Source: Mycobacterium conspicuum (GTDB taxonomy: Bacteria; Actinomycetota; Actinomycetes; Mycobacteriales; Mycobacteriaceae). From it: DNA of 64,000 nucleotides. Within the stretch, counting starts at the first letter, position 1; each line of letters begins with the position of its first letter. Shown here piece by piece: positions 26,765-40,100 of this stretch. The position numbers and the translations under genes were made by a program. The notes below the pieces were generated by a model, which was not told where the DNA came from, searched no databases, and saw nothing but the letters and a program-made list of their open reading frames with translations. Where the stretch lies: positions 4,836,001 to 4,900,000 of the forward strand of contig NZ_AP022613.1 in the NCBI RefSeq assembly GCF_010730195.1, in the 5' to 3' direction.

Positions 26765-27727
26765 TTAGCCGACCACGATTTCGACGCGGCGATTCTTGGC
26801 GCGACCATCGGGCGTGTCGTTGCTGGCGACCGGGTTGATCGAACCCAGGCCATGCACGACAAGGTGATCGCGCGCGACGCCGTGGGCAACCAGGAAGTCC
26901 GCGACCATGTTGGCCCGCTGCGAGCTCAGCGGAATGTTGATGCCCTCGGTGCCCGTATTGTCGGTGTAGCCGTTGATCGTGCTGTGAGCGTTCGGACACG
27001 CCTTGAGCTTGTCGGCCACCTGGCTCAGCATCTGGTCGTCGGCCGGGGTCAGGCTGACGCCGTCGGCCGCAAACGTAACCGGCCCGCCCGTCACGGCATT
27101 GATAGCCGCTTGCAGGTTGTCGCAGGGGTTGGCCGGCGGCGGCGGTGGCGGTGGCGCACCGGGCGGTGGGGGTGGCGCGTTAACCACAAGGCGGTCAACG
27201 ACATTCAGATTCGACCAGGTGTGCGTCGCCTCCTGGTCGATCGAATTTTTCTGGTCCGCCGATGCGGCGGTGCCGGCCAGCGTGACGGTGTCCCCGTTGA
27301 CGGTGAGGTTGAAGTCGGTGATCGACGCGCTGTCGGTGAAAAGCGGTCCCGCCTTTGAGAAGTCGAGCGCGGTGACGCTGGGGTCGATCTTGATTTGGTC
27401 GACGACGTTGACGGCCGGACCCAGCGCGCCTTTGAGCGATTTCATCAGCTCCGCTTTGGCCGAGTCGTCGGGAAGATTGCCGCTGAGCGTTATGTTGTTG
27501 CCGCTGCGGCTAATTGAAAAGGGCGCCAGGGACAACTTCGGGGCAGCGAGCTTGGTCGACGATGTGGGCGACGGCGCCGCGGTGCTCGGCCCGGCGCCAG
27601 AGGATGGGTGATCGTAGGCCGCGTAGCCGATTGCGGCTGTCAGCAACGGGATAACCACCAGGCCCGTGAGCCAGGCGAAGCCACGCGACCGAACGCGCGG
27701 TGCTCGCCATGACCCGAAACCCACCAT
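26765..27727 (-). CDS. arfA: ArfA / OmpATb, BON-OmpA channel-associated protein
   Basis: This 320-aa protein has an N-terminal TM helix (FAWLTGLVVIPLLTAAIGYAAY, about residues 18-40), a central pair of BON-type repeats (about 75-200; ITLSGNLPDDSAKAELMKSL and VTLAGTAASADQKNSID), a Pro-rich hinge and a C-terminal OmpA peptidoglycan-binding domain with INGYTDNTGTEG, SQRANMVADFLVAHGV and RAKNRRVEIVV. M. tuberculosis OmpATb (326 aa) supports growth at low pH and ammonia release. A GGAAGGAG ribosome site precedes ATG 27727. It is first in the arfABC operon, convergent with prrAB, and divergent from the DUF2630 gene across 36 bases. Confidence 0.93.
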   Translation of the reverse strand: MVGFGSWRAPRVRSRGFAWLTGLVVIPLLTAAIGYAAYDHPSSGAGPSTAAPSPTSSTKLAAPKLSLAPFSISRSGNNITLSGNLPDDSAKAELMKSLKGALGPAVNVVDQIKIDPSVTALDFSKAGPLFTDSASITDFNLTVNGDTVTLAGTAASADQKNSIDQEATHTWSNLNVVDRLVVNAPPPPPGAPPPPPPPANPCDNLQAAINAVTGGPVTFAADGVSLTPADDQMLSQVADKLKACPNAHSTINGYTDNTGTEGINIPLSSQRANMVADFLVAHGVARDHLVVHGLGSINPVASNDTPDGRAKNRRVEIVVG

Positions 27728-27763
27728 TCGCTCCTTCCGGTGCTACTCGGGCACACTAGAGCA

Positions 27764-28018
27764 ATGAGTGGACCGACCGATAGCGACACCCTGGCACGCA
27801 TCCGCGACTTGGTAACCGAGGAGAAAGACCTGCGCTCGCGGCTGCAGCACCACGACATCACCGAGTCCGAGGAGCACGATCGCCTGCGCCGCGTCGAGGT
27901 CGAACTCGACCAGTGCTGGGACCTGTTGCGGCAGCGTCGGGCGTTGCGCGAGACCGGCGGCGACCCGCGCGAGGCCGCAGTGCGCCCGGAGGACCAGGTC
28001 GAGGGCTACCTGGGCTGA
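27764..28018 (+). CDS. DUF2630 family protein
   Basis: This 84-aa soluble, highly charged helical protein has DTLARIRDLVTEEKDLRSRL followed by DRLRRVEVELDQCWDLLRQR, a probable two-helix coiled coil, and the DUF2630 ending ALRETGGDP. Function unknown; the position equals M. tuberculosis Rv0898c (recall). ATG 27764 was chosen as the first start after the arfA promoter region. It lies two bases upstream of the flavin oxidoreductase gene and is surely co-transcribed with it. Confidence 0.82.
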   Translation: MSGPTDSDTLARIRDLVTEEKDLRSRLQHHDITESEEHDRLRRVEVELDQCWDLLRQRRALRETGGDPREAAVRPEDQVEGYLG

Positions 28019-28020
28019 CG

Positions 28021-29505
28021 ATGACCGACGTCGTCATCGTGGGCGGCGGGCACAACGGTCTGGTCGCGGCCGGTTACCTGGCCCAAGCGGGCCTGCGGGT
28101 GCGGTTGCTGGAGCGGCTGGGCCACGTCGGCGGGGCCGCGGTGTCGGCGGCGGCCTTCGACGGTGTCGACGTCCGCGTGTCACGTTATTCGTATTTGGTC
28201 AGCTTGCTGCCGCCGCGCATCGTCGAGGACCTGGGCGCGGCGGTGCGATTGGCGCAGCGGCCGTTCTCGTCCTACACCCCCGACCCGGGCACGGCCGGTC
28301 GCACCGGGCTGCTCGTCGGCGCGCAAGGCATCCCGGAGGCCGCGCAGTTCTACCGCCGCTGCGCCCTGGTGACCGACAAACTCTGGCCCACGCTGCTCGA
28401 ACCGCTGCTCACTCGCGAGCAGGCCCGCCGGCGCGTCGGCGACGCGGCGGCCTGGCGCGCGATCACCGAAGCGCCGATCGGGCGCGCCATCGCCGACGCG
28501 GTGCGCGACGACCTGATCCGCGGCGTGATCGCCACCGACGCGCTGATCGGCACCTTCGCTCGCCTCGACGACCCGTCGCTGCGGCAGAACATCTGCTTCC
28601 TCTATCACCTGCTCGGCGGGGATTGGAAGGTGCCCGTCGGCGGGATGGGCGCGGTGACCACGGCCCTGGCCGCCGCCGCCCAGGGCTATGGCGCCGAAAT
28701 CAGCACCGGCGCAGACGTTTACGCGATAAGCCCGGATGGCGAGGTGCGATACCGTCTTTCGGGTGACGACGAGCACCGCATCGAAGGCCAATACGTTTTG
28801 GCCGGTGTCACGCCCGCGGTGTTGGCCGAGCTGTTGGGCGAGCCGCCCCCGCCCTCGGCGCAGGGCGCGCAGGTCAAGGTCAACTTGGTGCTGCGGCGGT
28901 TGCCCCGCCTGCGCGACGAAAGCGTCACGCCGGAGCAGGCTTTCGCCGGGACGTTTCACGTCAACGAGATCTGGACCCAACTGGATGCGGCCTACTCGCA
29001 GGCCGTCGCGGGTCAGCTACCGGACCCGTTGCCCTGCGAGGCCTACTGCCATTCGCTGACCGATCCGAGCATCCTGTCGGCCGCGCTGCGCGACTCCGGC
29101 GCGCATACCATGACGGTGTTCGGGCTGCACACGCCGCACTCGCTGGGCGCCGATCCCGCCGACCTTACCGACGCGGTGCTGGCGTCGCTGAATTCCGTTC
29201 TGGCCGAACCGATTCAGGATGTGCTGCTCACCGATAGGCACGGCCGTCCGTGCATCGAGACGACGACCACCGCGGACCTGCAAAACACCCTGCGCATGAC
29301 CGACGGCCACATCTTCCACGGCGGGCTGTCGTGGCCGTTCGCCGAGAATGACGACGAGCTGGACACGCCCGCGCGTCAATGGGGCGTGGCCACCGGTCAC
29401 GAACGAATCATGCTGTGCGGCTCGGGCGCTCGCCGCGGCGGGGCGGTGTCGGGCATCGGCGGCCACAACGCCGCGATGGCCGTGCTGGCTTCTCTGCGAC
29501 GGTGA
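28021..29505 (+). CDS. FAD-dependent NAD(P)/phytoene-dehydrogenase-like oxidoreductase (Rv0897c-like)
   Basis: This 494-aa flavoprotein belongs to the carotenoid desaturase / PYROXD2-like amine oxidase superfamily. The dinucleotide motif is VVIVGGGHNGLVAAGYLA at residues 4-22 with the partner LLERLGHVGGAA; the C-terminal FAD-closing motif is MLCGSGARRGGAVSGIGGHNAA. Middle segments such as GGDWKVPVGGMGAVTTAL (FAD-contact region) are kept. The physiological substrate is unknown for this mycobacterial branch; a lipid or isoprenoid desaturation is possible. It is coupled to DUF2630 (2-base gap) and convergent with gltA2, an 87-base gap containing an inverted repeat. Confidence 0.88.
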   Translation: MTDVVIVGGGHNGLVAAGYLAQAGLRVRLLERLGHVGGAAVSAAAFDGVDVRVSRYSYLVSLLPPRIVEDLGAAVRLAQRPFSSYTPDPGTAGRTGLLVGAQGIPEAAQFYRRCALVTDKLWPTLLEPLLTREQARRRVGDAAAWRAITEAPIGRAIADAVRDDLIRGVIATDALIGTFARLDDPSLRQNICFLYHLLGGDWKVPVGGMGAVTTALAAAAQGYGAEISTGADVYAISPDGEVRYRLSGDDEHRIEGQYVLAGVTPAVLAELLGEPPPPSAQGAQVKVNLVLRRLPRLRDESVTPEQAFAGTFHVNEIWTQLDAAYSQAVAGQLPDPLPCEAYCHSLTDPSILSAALRDSGAHTMTVFGLHTPHSLGADPADLTDAVLASLNSVLAEPIQDVLLTDRHGRPCIETTTTADLQNTLRMTDGHIFHGGLSWPFAENDDELDTPARQWGVATGHERIMLCGSGARRGGAVSGIGGHNAAMAVLASLRR

Positions 29506-29538
29506 GCTATGCCGCATCGAGTGTGCGGTGAGGGATAT

Positions 29539-29592
29539 TGACTCTGCGGTGAGGGCGGGCCCTTCTCGAACTTCTCCGCCATAGCCGCAGAG

Positions 29593-29595
<3 letters not shown>
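29539..29595. terminator. Inverted repeat between convergent genes, overlapping the gltA2 stop
   Basis: TGACTCTGCGG (29539-29549) is repeated exactly inverted as CCGCAGAGTCA (29585-29595), with a GC-rich 35-base loop. The right arm includes the gltA2 TGA. It is placed where a bidirectional terminator of the flavoprotein gene and gltA2 is expected, but it lacks a U-tract, as is usual in mycobacteria. Confidence 0.55.
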
Positions 29596-30888
<1,293 letters not shown>

Positions 30889-31178
30889 GAGAACCCCTTT
30901 GCGCTCTGGCTGATATGGCTGGCTCCGCACGAAGTGCGTACTGCTGAAGGTAGTCGTTATCGCGACTGCGCGCCTGTCCGGGGTCGGGTCTGCGGTCGGG
31001 TGTGCCCGCGGTTATGGCGGGCATCACAAACGCGTCAACCTACGTGAGGCCGTCCGCTATGTAGCGCCCATATGCCAATGGACTCGCTCTCGGACGCCTA
31101 TTGCCGATCGTCCCCGCCAAGGCGTCCGCGCTAATGCCCCTTTACTCGATCTTGACCGGGTATTGAATTGCGCCACCG
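30889..31178. promoter_or_regulatory. Divergent intergenic region between gltA2 and the giant regulator gene
   Basis: These 290 bases carry no supportable gene. They must contain the promoters of gltA2 (minus) and of the 12-kb gene (plus). I see no strong palindrome or consensus box: weak TA-rich points are gctatgtagcgcccatatgcc around 31050-31075. No Shine-Dalgarno is evident before ATG 31179 or the in-frame ATG 31191. Confidence 0.4.
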
Positions 31179-34100
31179 ATGATTGCTGACATGAGTAGTG
31201 TTTCATCGGTGGAGCTGGGGGTTTTGGGACCTCTGCAGGTCCGCCGGGACGGCGCAACCGTTGCTATCCCGGGCGCCAAACCGCGCGCGATCCTCACGAT
31301 GCTCGGGCTGCATAACGGGTCGGTGGTGTCCGCCGACACGCTGATCGCGTTGCTCTGGGGCGACGAACCGCCGCGCACCGCCGCCAAGGCCCTGCAAACC
31401 CACATCTCCTCGCTGCGCCGCGCCCTGGGCGAAGGCGTGGTGGTGACGCAGGGAACCGGCTGGGCCCTGCAGGGGCTCGAGGTGGATGCGACGCGCTATC
31501 GGGCGGCGGCCAAGGCGGGCCGCGACGCCGCTGCCGCGGGCGACACCAGCCAGGCGGTGGCGCGCTTCGAGGAGGCGCTGGCGCTGTGGCGCGGGATCCC
31601 CGAACTGCCCGAGGGTCGACGCGGAACATCGGAGAAGACGCGCTGGATCGAGGGCCACGCCGCGTTGGCGGAGGACCGCGCCGACGCGTTGCTGGCGACC
31701 GGCCGGGCCGCGGAGCTCATCGGCGAACTCGAGGGCGCTGTGGCCGACGCCCCACTGCGCGAACGGCGCTGGGGACAGCTGATGCTCGCGCTCTATCGCG
31801 CCGGGCGGCAGGGCGAGGCCCTGGGCGCCTATCAACGGGCGCGCGCGCTGCTCGCCGAAGAGCTCGGCGTCGACCCCGGGCCGGACCTGCGCCGGCTCGA
31901 GGCCGCGATCGTCGCGCAGGATGCGACGCTGGAAACCCCTGCCGCACAACATGTTCCGGCCGTGACTCGCGCCGTGACGTTCCTGCTGACCGACATCGAG
32001 GGGTCGACGGCCGCGTGGGAGGCCGACGCCGACGCGATGGCGGTGGCGCTGGCGCGCCACGACGAGCTCATCGAACAGGTCGTAACCTCCCGCGGCGGAC
32101 GGCTGATCAAGACCCGCGGCGAGGGCGACGCCACATTCTCGGTCTTCGAGCGGCCGTCGGCGGCGGCCACCGCCGCCATCGATCTGCAGGAAGCGATCTC
32201 CGGCGAGCCGTGGGCGCTGCGCGAGCCGATGCGTGTGCGGGTGGCGCTGCACACCGGGGAGGTCGAGTTCCGCGACGGCGACTACTTCGGGCGCGCGGTC
32301 AACCGCGCCGCCCGGTTGCGCTCGCTGGCCGCGGGAGGACAGATCCTGTGCTCGGGCGCGACGGCCGAGCTCGTCATCGACTCCCTGCCCGACGACGTCG
32401 TGCTCGCCGACTTGGGGACGCGCGAACTGCGCAACCTTGCCCGTCCGGAACGCGTCTTCGAGCTTCGGCTGCAAGCCGCCGACGACCGTACCGAGCCGGC
32501 CGCCACTGAGCCGCCCGTGCAGCGCCCGGCCCTGCCCTCGGTGCTGGCCGGGCCCGGGCCGTTCGTCGGGCGCGGGCGCGAGCTCGCGCAACTCTTCTCC
32601 GCCTGGCAGACCGCACTCGCCGGGGCCACCAACGCCGCGCTGATCGCCGGCGAACCGGGCGTCGGCAAGACGCGGCTGGCCGGCGAATGGTCCCAACAGG
32701 CCTACGACCAGGGCGCGCTGGTGATCTACGGGCGGTGCGACGAGGACCTCGGGGCCCCGTATCAGCCGTTCGCCGAGGCCCTGCGGTCGTTGGTGCCCTG
32801 CCTGGGCGCCGGCAAGCTGCGCGGGCTGCGCGGCGTCGAGGCGCTGCTCACCCTGGTTCCCGGCCTGACCGACGTGGTGCCCGATCTGTCCGCCCCCACC
32901 CGCGCCGACCCCGACACCGAACGCTACGCACTGTTCGACGCCGTCGTCGCGGTGCTGGGCGTCGCGTCCAGGAGCGCGCCCGTCGTGCTGATCCTCGACG
33001 ACCTGCACTGGGCGGCCAAGCCGACGCTGCTGCTGCTGCGCCATCTGCTGCGCTTCGGCGAGCAGAACCGCGTGCAGATCCTGGGCACCTACCGCAGCAC
33101 CGATCTCGACCGCTCCCACCCGTTGGCCGCGATGCTCGCCGACCTGCACCGTGACGGCACCGCGAACCGCATTCAACTCGGCGGCCTGGACGAGAGCGAC
33201 GTCACCGCCTACGTCGCCGAGGCCGGTTACGACGACGAGAAACTCGCCCGGGCACTGGCGTCGGTCACCGGCGGCAATCCGTTCTTCCTCATCGAGGCCC
33301 TGCGCCACGTGGAAGAAAGTGGCGGCCAATGGGATCCGAGCACGTTGCCGCAGGGGGTGCGCGAGGCGGTGAGCCGCCGACTGTCGCGGCTGCCGGCCGA
33401 GACGAACAAGGCCCTGGCGGCGGCCGCCGTCGTCGGCAGCCGGTTCGCGCTGGACCTGGTCGAGCATGTCGTCGGCGACGACCTCGTCGACGCGTTCGAC
33501 GAGGCGTGCAAGGCCGGCATCGTGATCGAGGAGCCGGGCGGTCGCTACCGGTTCAACCACGCCCTGGTCCGGCAGTCGCTGCTGGCCGAGCTGCCGTCGG
33601 TACGGCGCATGCGCCTGCATCAGCGCATCGCCGCGACGCTGGAAGAGCAGCCCGGCGCCCAGGACGAGCAGGGCGAGCTGCTCGCCGAACTGGCGCACCA
33701 CTACTTCGAATGCGCGTGGGCCGGCAACGCGGCCAAGGCCGTCGAGTACTGCCGCCGCGCCGCCGACCAGGCGATGGCCCGGCTGGCCTACGAAGGCGCC
33801 GCCGACCTTTACGACCGGGCCCTGCACGCGCTGGAGGAGATCGACGACGAGCTGCCCGACCGCGACGAGCAGGTCGCCGCGCTGCTGATCGCGCGCTGCG
33901 AGGCGCTGCTGGCCGCCGGTGATGTGGCGTCGGCGGCCGGCGCGGTGTCGCAACTGCAGGAAGCCACCCGCGGTTCCGGCCGTCTCGCGGCGTGGGCGGC
34001 GTGCTTCGACGCCCAACTGTCGATGCTGACCCATCCCGACCGACTCGACGAGGCCGAGTCCGCGGTGAGCGCGGCCGCCGAGAAGCTGGCCGAGCTGGGC

Positions 34101-37100
34101 GATACCGCCGGAGAAGCCAAGGCGCACACCGTCCGTGCCGGGTGCCTCGCGCGCCTCGGCAGGATCGGCGACTGCGAGATCGCCCTGGACGAAGCGCTCA
34201 CCGCGGCGCGGCGCGCGCGTGAGCACCGCCGGGTCAACGCGGTGCTGGCGAATGCGCCGCTGGCGGCGCTGTGGGGACCCAACCCGGTGCCGCGCGCGGG
34301 CGGACGCTGCCTTGACGTGGTGCGGCTGCTGCGGATCACGACCGAGTCGCCGGCGGTCGAAGCGACGTCGACGCGGTGCCAGGCGGTGTTGGAGGCGTTC
34401 CGCGGACGCGACGCCGCGGCCCGACGGATGATCGACTCGGCCCGACGCACGGTCACCGAACTCGGGCTGCGCCATGCGCTTCTCGAGGTCGAACAGTTTG
34501 CCGGCATCGTCGAGCTCATCGCGGGCGACCCGGCCGCGGCCGAGCCGCATCTGCGCCAGGCCTACAACGGTTTTCGGCGCATGGGTCTGGACGCCGACAC
34601 CGCCGAGACCGCCGCCCTGCTGGGTCGCACCTGCCTGGCGCTCGACCGCGCGGACGAGGCCGACGAATTGTGCACGGAGAGTGAGCGTCTCGCCGGGCAC
34701 GCGCTGAAGGGGTCGATCGCCTGGCGCATTCTTCGGGCGCAGCTGCTGTCCCGCGGCAATGCCCACGACGAGGCACGGCGAGTCGCCGAAGACGCGGTAA
34801 GCCGCGCCGAGCGCACCGACGCGTTGGTCGACCACGGCGATGCGTGTCTTTCACTGGCAACGGTCTTGGCGGCCGCTGGCGACGCCCGCGGAGCGCGCGC
34901 CGCCGCCGAGCGCGCGGCCGAGCTGTACCAGCGCAAAGGGGCTGCGGCACTTGCCGATAAAGCGAGTGGCGTCGTGGGCACCGCTAACCTTCCTCACGCG
35001 TCTCGGATCGAAACCGGGTCCGTCGTACCGTCCAACTCTTGCGCGGTAGCAGGCAGCCGGCTCGTCGATGCCGTCAATCGCGAGGCGTGGGACGAGGCGA
35101 CGGAGCTCCTTGCCTCATCCGTGTCCGTCGAAAGTCGCCGGAAGATAGTGGGATTCGCACCAGTAGACGTCCCAGCCAGCCAGTGGCCTCACGATATGAG
35201 CCGGTACCTGGAGGCAGGCATGGTGCGCTACCGCCAAACGGTTCTCGCCGTGCGCGGCGACCGCTTCGCCCTCTTCCGCCTGGAATTGGGCACGGCAGAT
35301 CTGAGTTCGGGTGCGCCGCAGGACGAGGAGCTTCAGGTAGCCGCGCTCGACGATGACGGTCATGTAGCGCTACAACTGAAGTTCGATGTCGAAGACATCG
35401 ACGCCGCGCTCGCGGAACTCGACGCTCAGTATGCCGCTGCAGCCCCAATCGAACTGACCAACGCTTGCTTGCTGGCGGGCAACCAATTGGTCGATGCCAT
35501 CGATCGCGAGGCATGGGACGAAGTGGAGCAGCTGTTTGCCCCGTGCGTCTCGGTCGAGAGTCGCCGGAAGATCGTTGGCTTTCCGCGGATCGAATTGCCA
35601 TCGAGTCAGTGGCCCGAGGAGATGAAACGCTACCTGCGGGCCGGCATGGTTCGACACCGTCCGGTGGTCATCGCCGTCCGTGGTGAGCGCCTTGCCCTCT
35701 TCCGAATCGACATCACCACTGCAGATCTCAGTTCCGATGCGCCACAGGACGCGATGCTTCAAGTGGTCGGGCTTGACGAGGGGGGGCGATTCGCATTGCA
35801 GGTGTGGTTCGACCTCGAAGACATCGATGCCGCAACCGCCGAGCTCGACGCGCAGTACACCCTAGAACAGCGTCTCCGGCCGCCCCAGGACCACCCCTGC
35901 GCTCGAGCGTTCCGTCGGGTGGCGACTGCGATGGAACGCGGAGCATGGGACGAACTCGAGAAGATACACCCGCCCCACCGCTTCGAGAGCCGACGCAAAG
36001 TCATCGGCTTTATCCACGACAGTCTGTCCGCCAGCGACGTGCGGAGCATGTTTGAGAACACCCCACTGCGATTGCGCCACACAATCATCGCCGCGCGAGG
36101 TGAGCGCTTGGCCCTCGCTCGATTCGAGGTGGGCGCGGCCGACGACAGCCCTGGTGCGCCGCACGACGAGATGTTCCACCTGGTCGCCCTCGACGAGGGC
36201 GGTCGAGTGGAACTAGAGATGCTCTTCGACATCGAAGACCTCGACGCCGCGATGGCTGAACTTGACGCGCAGCACGCCAGACTTGAGCAGGGGCCAGACA
36301 ACGCCTGCGTCATAGCGATCCGTCGCCTCGATGACGCCCTGAACCGCGACGCCTGGGACGACGCCGAGCAGCAGTTCGGAACCGAGATCTCCGCCGAGGA
36401 CCGTCGCAAAATTGTCGGGTTTCCGCGCGCGATTCTTTCGCCTCACGAATGGGTACGCGGGCTGCGAAAAATTCGTGCGCTGGGCGCCTGGCGGCTGCGA
36501 CGCGCGGTGATCGCCGTGCGAGGGGAGCGCCTCGCTCTCACCCGGTTCATCGTGGGCCCCGGAGACGGAGACGCTGGAGCTCCGTGCGAGGAGCTACTTC
36601 AGCTATTCTGCCTCGACGACGACGGTCACATCGCGATGCAGATCACCTTCGACCTCGATGACCTCGACGCCGCGACCGCTGAACTCGACGCGGTGTACGC
36701 GCTGTTCGAGGAAGGGCGCCAGCGGACCCTGCGCCTACAAAACACGGCGAGCCAGGTCAGCGGGCGCTTCCTGGCGCACTTCGCGGCGCGCGACTGGGAT
36801 GCGATGGCCGAAATGACGGCCGACGACTTTTCGAGTGACGATCGTCGCCGGGTGGTTGGCGCGGGAGTGCAACTGGGTCGACAGGTCGATATCGAAAACA
36901 TGCGGGCGTGGGCTGACGTCGGGATCACGAACATGACGTCAGACGTCATCGCGACCCGGGGGGACCGCCTCTTCCTCGGTCGCACCCAGTTCTTGGGCCG
37001 TGAGCAGCTGCCCGATGCGTTCCACAGTGAGGTTCTCGGCATCGTTGAGATCGACGCCGAAAACCGGGTCATGGGACGCGTCGTGTTCGACCTCGACGAC

Positions 37101-40100
37101 TTCGACGCCGCCATGGCCGAGCTCGAAACCCGGTACCTCGCAGGCGAAGCGGCGCCGTACGCGCGCACGTGGTCGGTCATCGCGGGGACGTACGCCGCGG
37201 TCGGCCGGAACGAATTTCCCGCGCTGACGCCCGATTGTGTGACCATTGATCATCGCCGGGGCACGGCGTTCGCCCCTGGCGAGCTGCCCGCGTACATCCG
37301 TGCCGGGTGGGAGCTTGGGATGGACGTCCGACCCTACGTCGCGGCGGTACACCGGTTGAGCGATCGCGGCGCGGTCTGCAGCTGTGCGGCCGGTGGCGTC
37401 TCGCGGGAAGGGTTCGATGCCGAGTGGCGGCACCTCGCCCTTTCGATGGTCGAGGGCGACAGGGGCAACCGCTGCGAATTCTTCGATGAGGCGGACCTCG
37501 ACGCCGCACTCGCGAGGTTTGCCGAACTGCACCCGCCAAAGCCACGACTGGACAATGTGGCTACGCGGGTATGCGAGCGCCTCAGTGCGTGTTTTATGGC
37601 TCGTGATTGGGACGCGCTTGGACAGACTGTGGCCGAGGACATTTGCACCGACGATCGCCGCCGGGTGGTGGGCGAGGGAATCCGACGCGGCCGGGATGCC
37701 GTGATCGCCGAAGTTTCCGCGCTGGCCAAGCTCGGCGTCGTGAACGCGACGTCAGAGTTTATTGCGACCCGTGGATCTCGGCTCGCCCTGAGGCGCTTCC
37801 GCACCTTTGGGAGTCAGCAGCGGTCCGAGGAGTTCCATGTTGAGGTCTTAGACGTCCTTGAGCTCGACTCCGACGAGCGGGTCGCGGCACGTGTTGTGTT
37901 TGACCCCAACGACTTCGATACTGCCATCACCGAACTCGATGCCCGCTACCGTGCGGGCGAAGCAGCCGCCCATGCGCACACCTGGTCGCTAACCACGGCC
38001 GCCTACGCCGCGATCAACAGGCACGAACTGGCCGAGTTGACGCCGGACTGGGTCAGCATCGACCACCGCCGCGGAGCATCGTTCGCGACCGGAGACATGG
38101 TCTCCTACGTTCACGCCTTGTGGGATGACGCGCCGGACATCAAGGTCTACATCGAAAACGTGCATCGTCTGAGCGACCGCGGGGCCGTCGTCACACAAGC
38201 GGCGCGCGGCACTTCACAACAGGGATTCGAGGCCGAATGGCGGGAGATCGGGATCGCCATCTTCGACGGTGATCTGCTTAGCCGTTACGAACTGTTCGAC
38301 GAGGCGGACCTCGAAGCCGCCCTGGCCCGCTTCGAGGAATTGCACCCCCAGACGCCGCGACTGGCGAACGCGGCGAGCCGGGCATTGGGCCGCTTCTTCG
38401 CTAACTTCGGGGCCTGCGACTGGGCGGCGATAGCCGCGAGCCTGACCGACGACAGTTTCATCGAAGATCGCAATCACATGGTGAACGCCGGGTTTTGGGG
38501 TGGCCGCGACGCCGTGATCGCCAATCTGCGGGCCCTTGAGGAGGCCGGGACCAACATCACCTCTACCGTTATCGCGACCCGCGGGGAACGCCTCGCCCTC
38601 ACCCTTATGCGTTCCCCGAGCGGCGACCCGCGGTACGGCGAGTTCAACTCCGAGCTGCTCGTCGTCGTCGAAATCGACAGCGACGATCGGCTCGCGGCCC
38701 AGGTCGTGTTCAACCTCGACGATCGCGCGGCCGCCATCGCCGAACTCGACGCCCGATACCTGGCCGGCGAAGCGGCCGTCCACGCGCATGCGTGGTCGGG
38801 CATCACTCGCGCATATGCGTCGCTTAATCGACTCGAAATCCCCGCGACGGCGCCCCACTTCGTGGACATCGACCATCGGAGCCTTGCCGCGATCGGGCCC
38901 GGGGATCTCAAGGCGTACCTCAGCGCCACGATGAGCGACGCAGCCTATAGCCACGCGTACGTTGAGACCGTTCATCGGTTGACCGATTTCGGCGCCGTCG
39001 TTTGTCATGCGGCGAGCGGGACCTCGAGTGGGGGCTTCGACGCGGAATGGCGCATGACCGCCGTTTTCACCGTCGAAGACCAATTGCTTAGCCGCTGCGA
39101 AATTTTCGACGAGGCGGACGTAGACGCCGCGCTCGCGCGCCTTGAGGAACTACATCCACAGCCTCGGCGGCTGGAAAACGCCGCAAGCCGAGTGGCCGAG
39201 CGCTCCCTCGCGCAATTTGCGGCCCGCAACTGGGACGCGTTGGCGGACATGCTGGCCGATGAGTTCTTTCAGGACGATCGCCGTCGGGTAGTGGGCGCCG
39301 GAATCCGACACGGTCGAAATGCCCAAATGGCCGACATGCGGGCCATCGCCGACGTCTGGATCACAAACGGCACATCGACCGTCATCGCTACCCGCGGCGA
39401 GCGCCTTGTCCTCATACGCACCGGTTATTCGGATCCCAAGCAAGGACCCGAGGCTTTTCTCACCGAGACCCTCTGCATCGTGGAAATCGACGCCGACGAG
39501 CGGGCCATCGCGGCGGTGTCGTTCGACCTCGAAGATTTTGACGCCGCCCTCGAGGAACTTGACGCGCGATACCTCGTCGGCGAAGGGGCTGCTCACGCAC
39601 AGACATGGTCACTCGTAACACGCGACTACGCTGCGCTCAACCGACGCGAACTCCCTGCGACGACGGCAGACTGGATCAATATTGATCACCGAAGGGTCGT
39701 GGCAGTCGAAGTGGGCGACGTGGGTGCGTCGGTCCGATCCGTTTTCGAAATCCTCTCGCAAGCCACGATCTACGTTGAGGCGGTGCATCGCCTGACCGAT
39801 GTCGGCACCGTCGTCACTCAGGTGGTGAACGCAACTTCGCAACACGGCTTCGACGCCGAATGGCGCGAGATCAGCATACTGACATTTGAAAATGGTCGGA
39901 TCAGCCGCTGCGAAGTCTTCGACGAGGCCGATCTCGACGCCGCGCTCGCGAAGTTCGATCAACTCAGCCACCCGATGCCGCAGCTGGCGAATGCGGCGAC
40001 CCAAGTGGCCGAACGCTTCCTGGCTTCTTTTGCAGCTCGCGACTGGGTTGCCATGGCGATGTTGGTCGCTAACGACTTCGAGAGCGATGACCGCCGTGCG

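Noticed and set aside
26313..26768. Plus-strand frames across arfC/arfB
   Set aside because: The minus strand has the conserved ArfC helix, repeats and overlapping start/stop signals; plus frames are repetitive Gly/Arg.
30889..31178. Possible small gene or RNA between gltA2 and the giant gene
   Set aside because: The open frames are extensions of neighbours or short shadows, and no stable hairpin or tRNA-like pattern was found.
31203..34835. A 1210-aa open frame antisense to the giant regulator
   Set aside because: It is Gly/Arg/Gln-rich with no domain, and the plus strand encodes clear SARP, cyclase and ATPase domains here; high GC keeps the antisense frame open.
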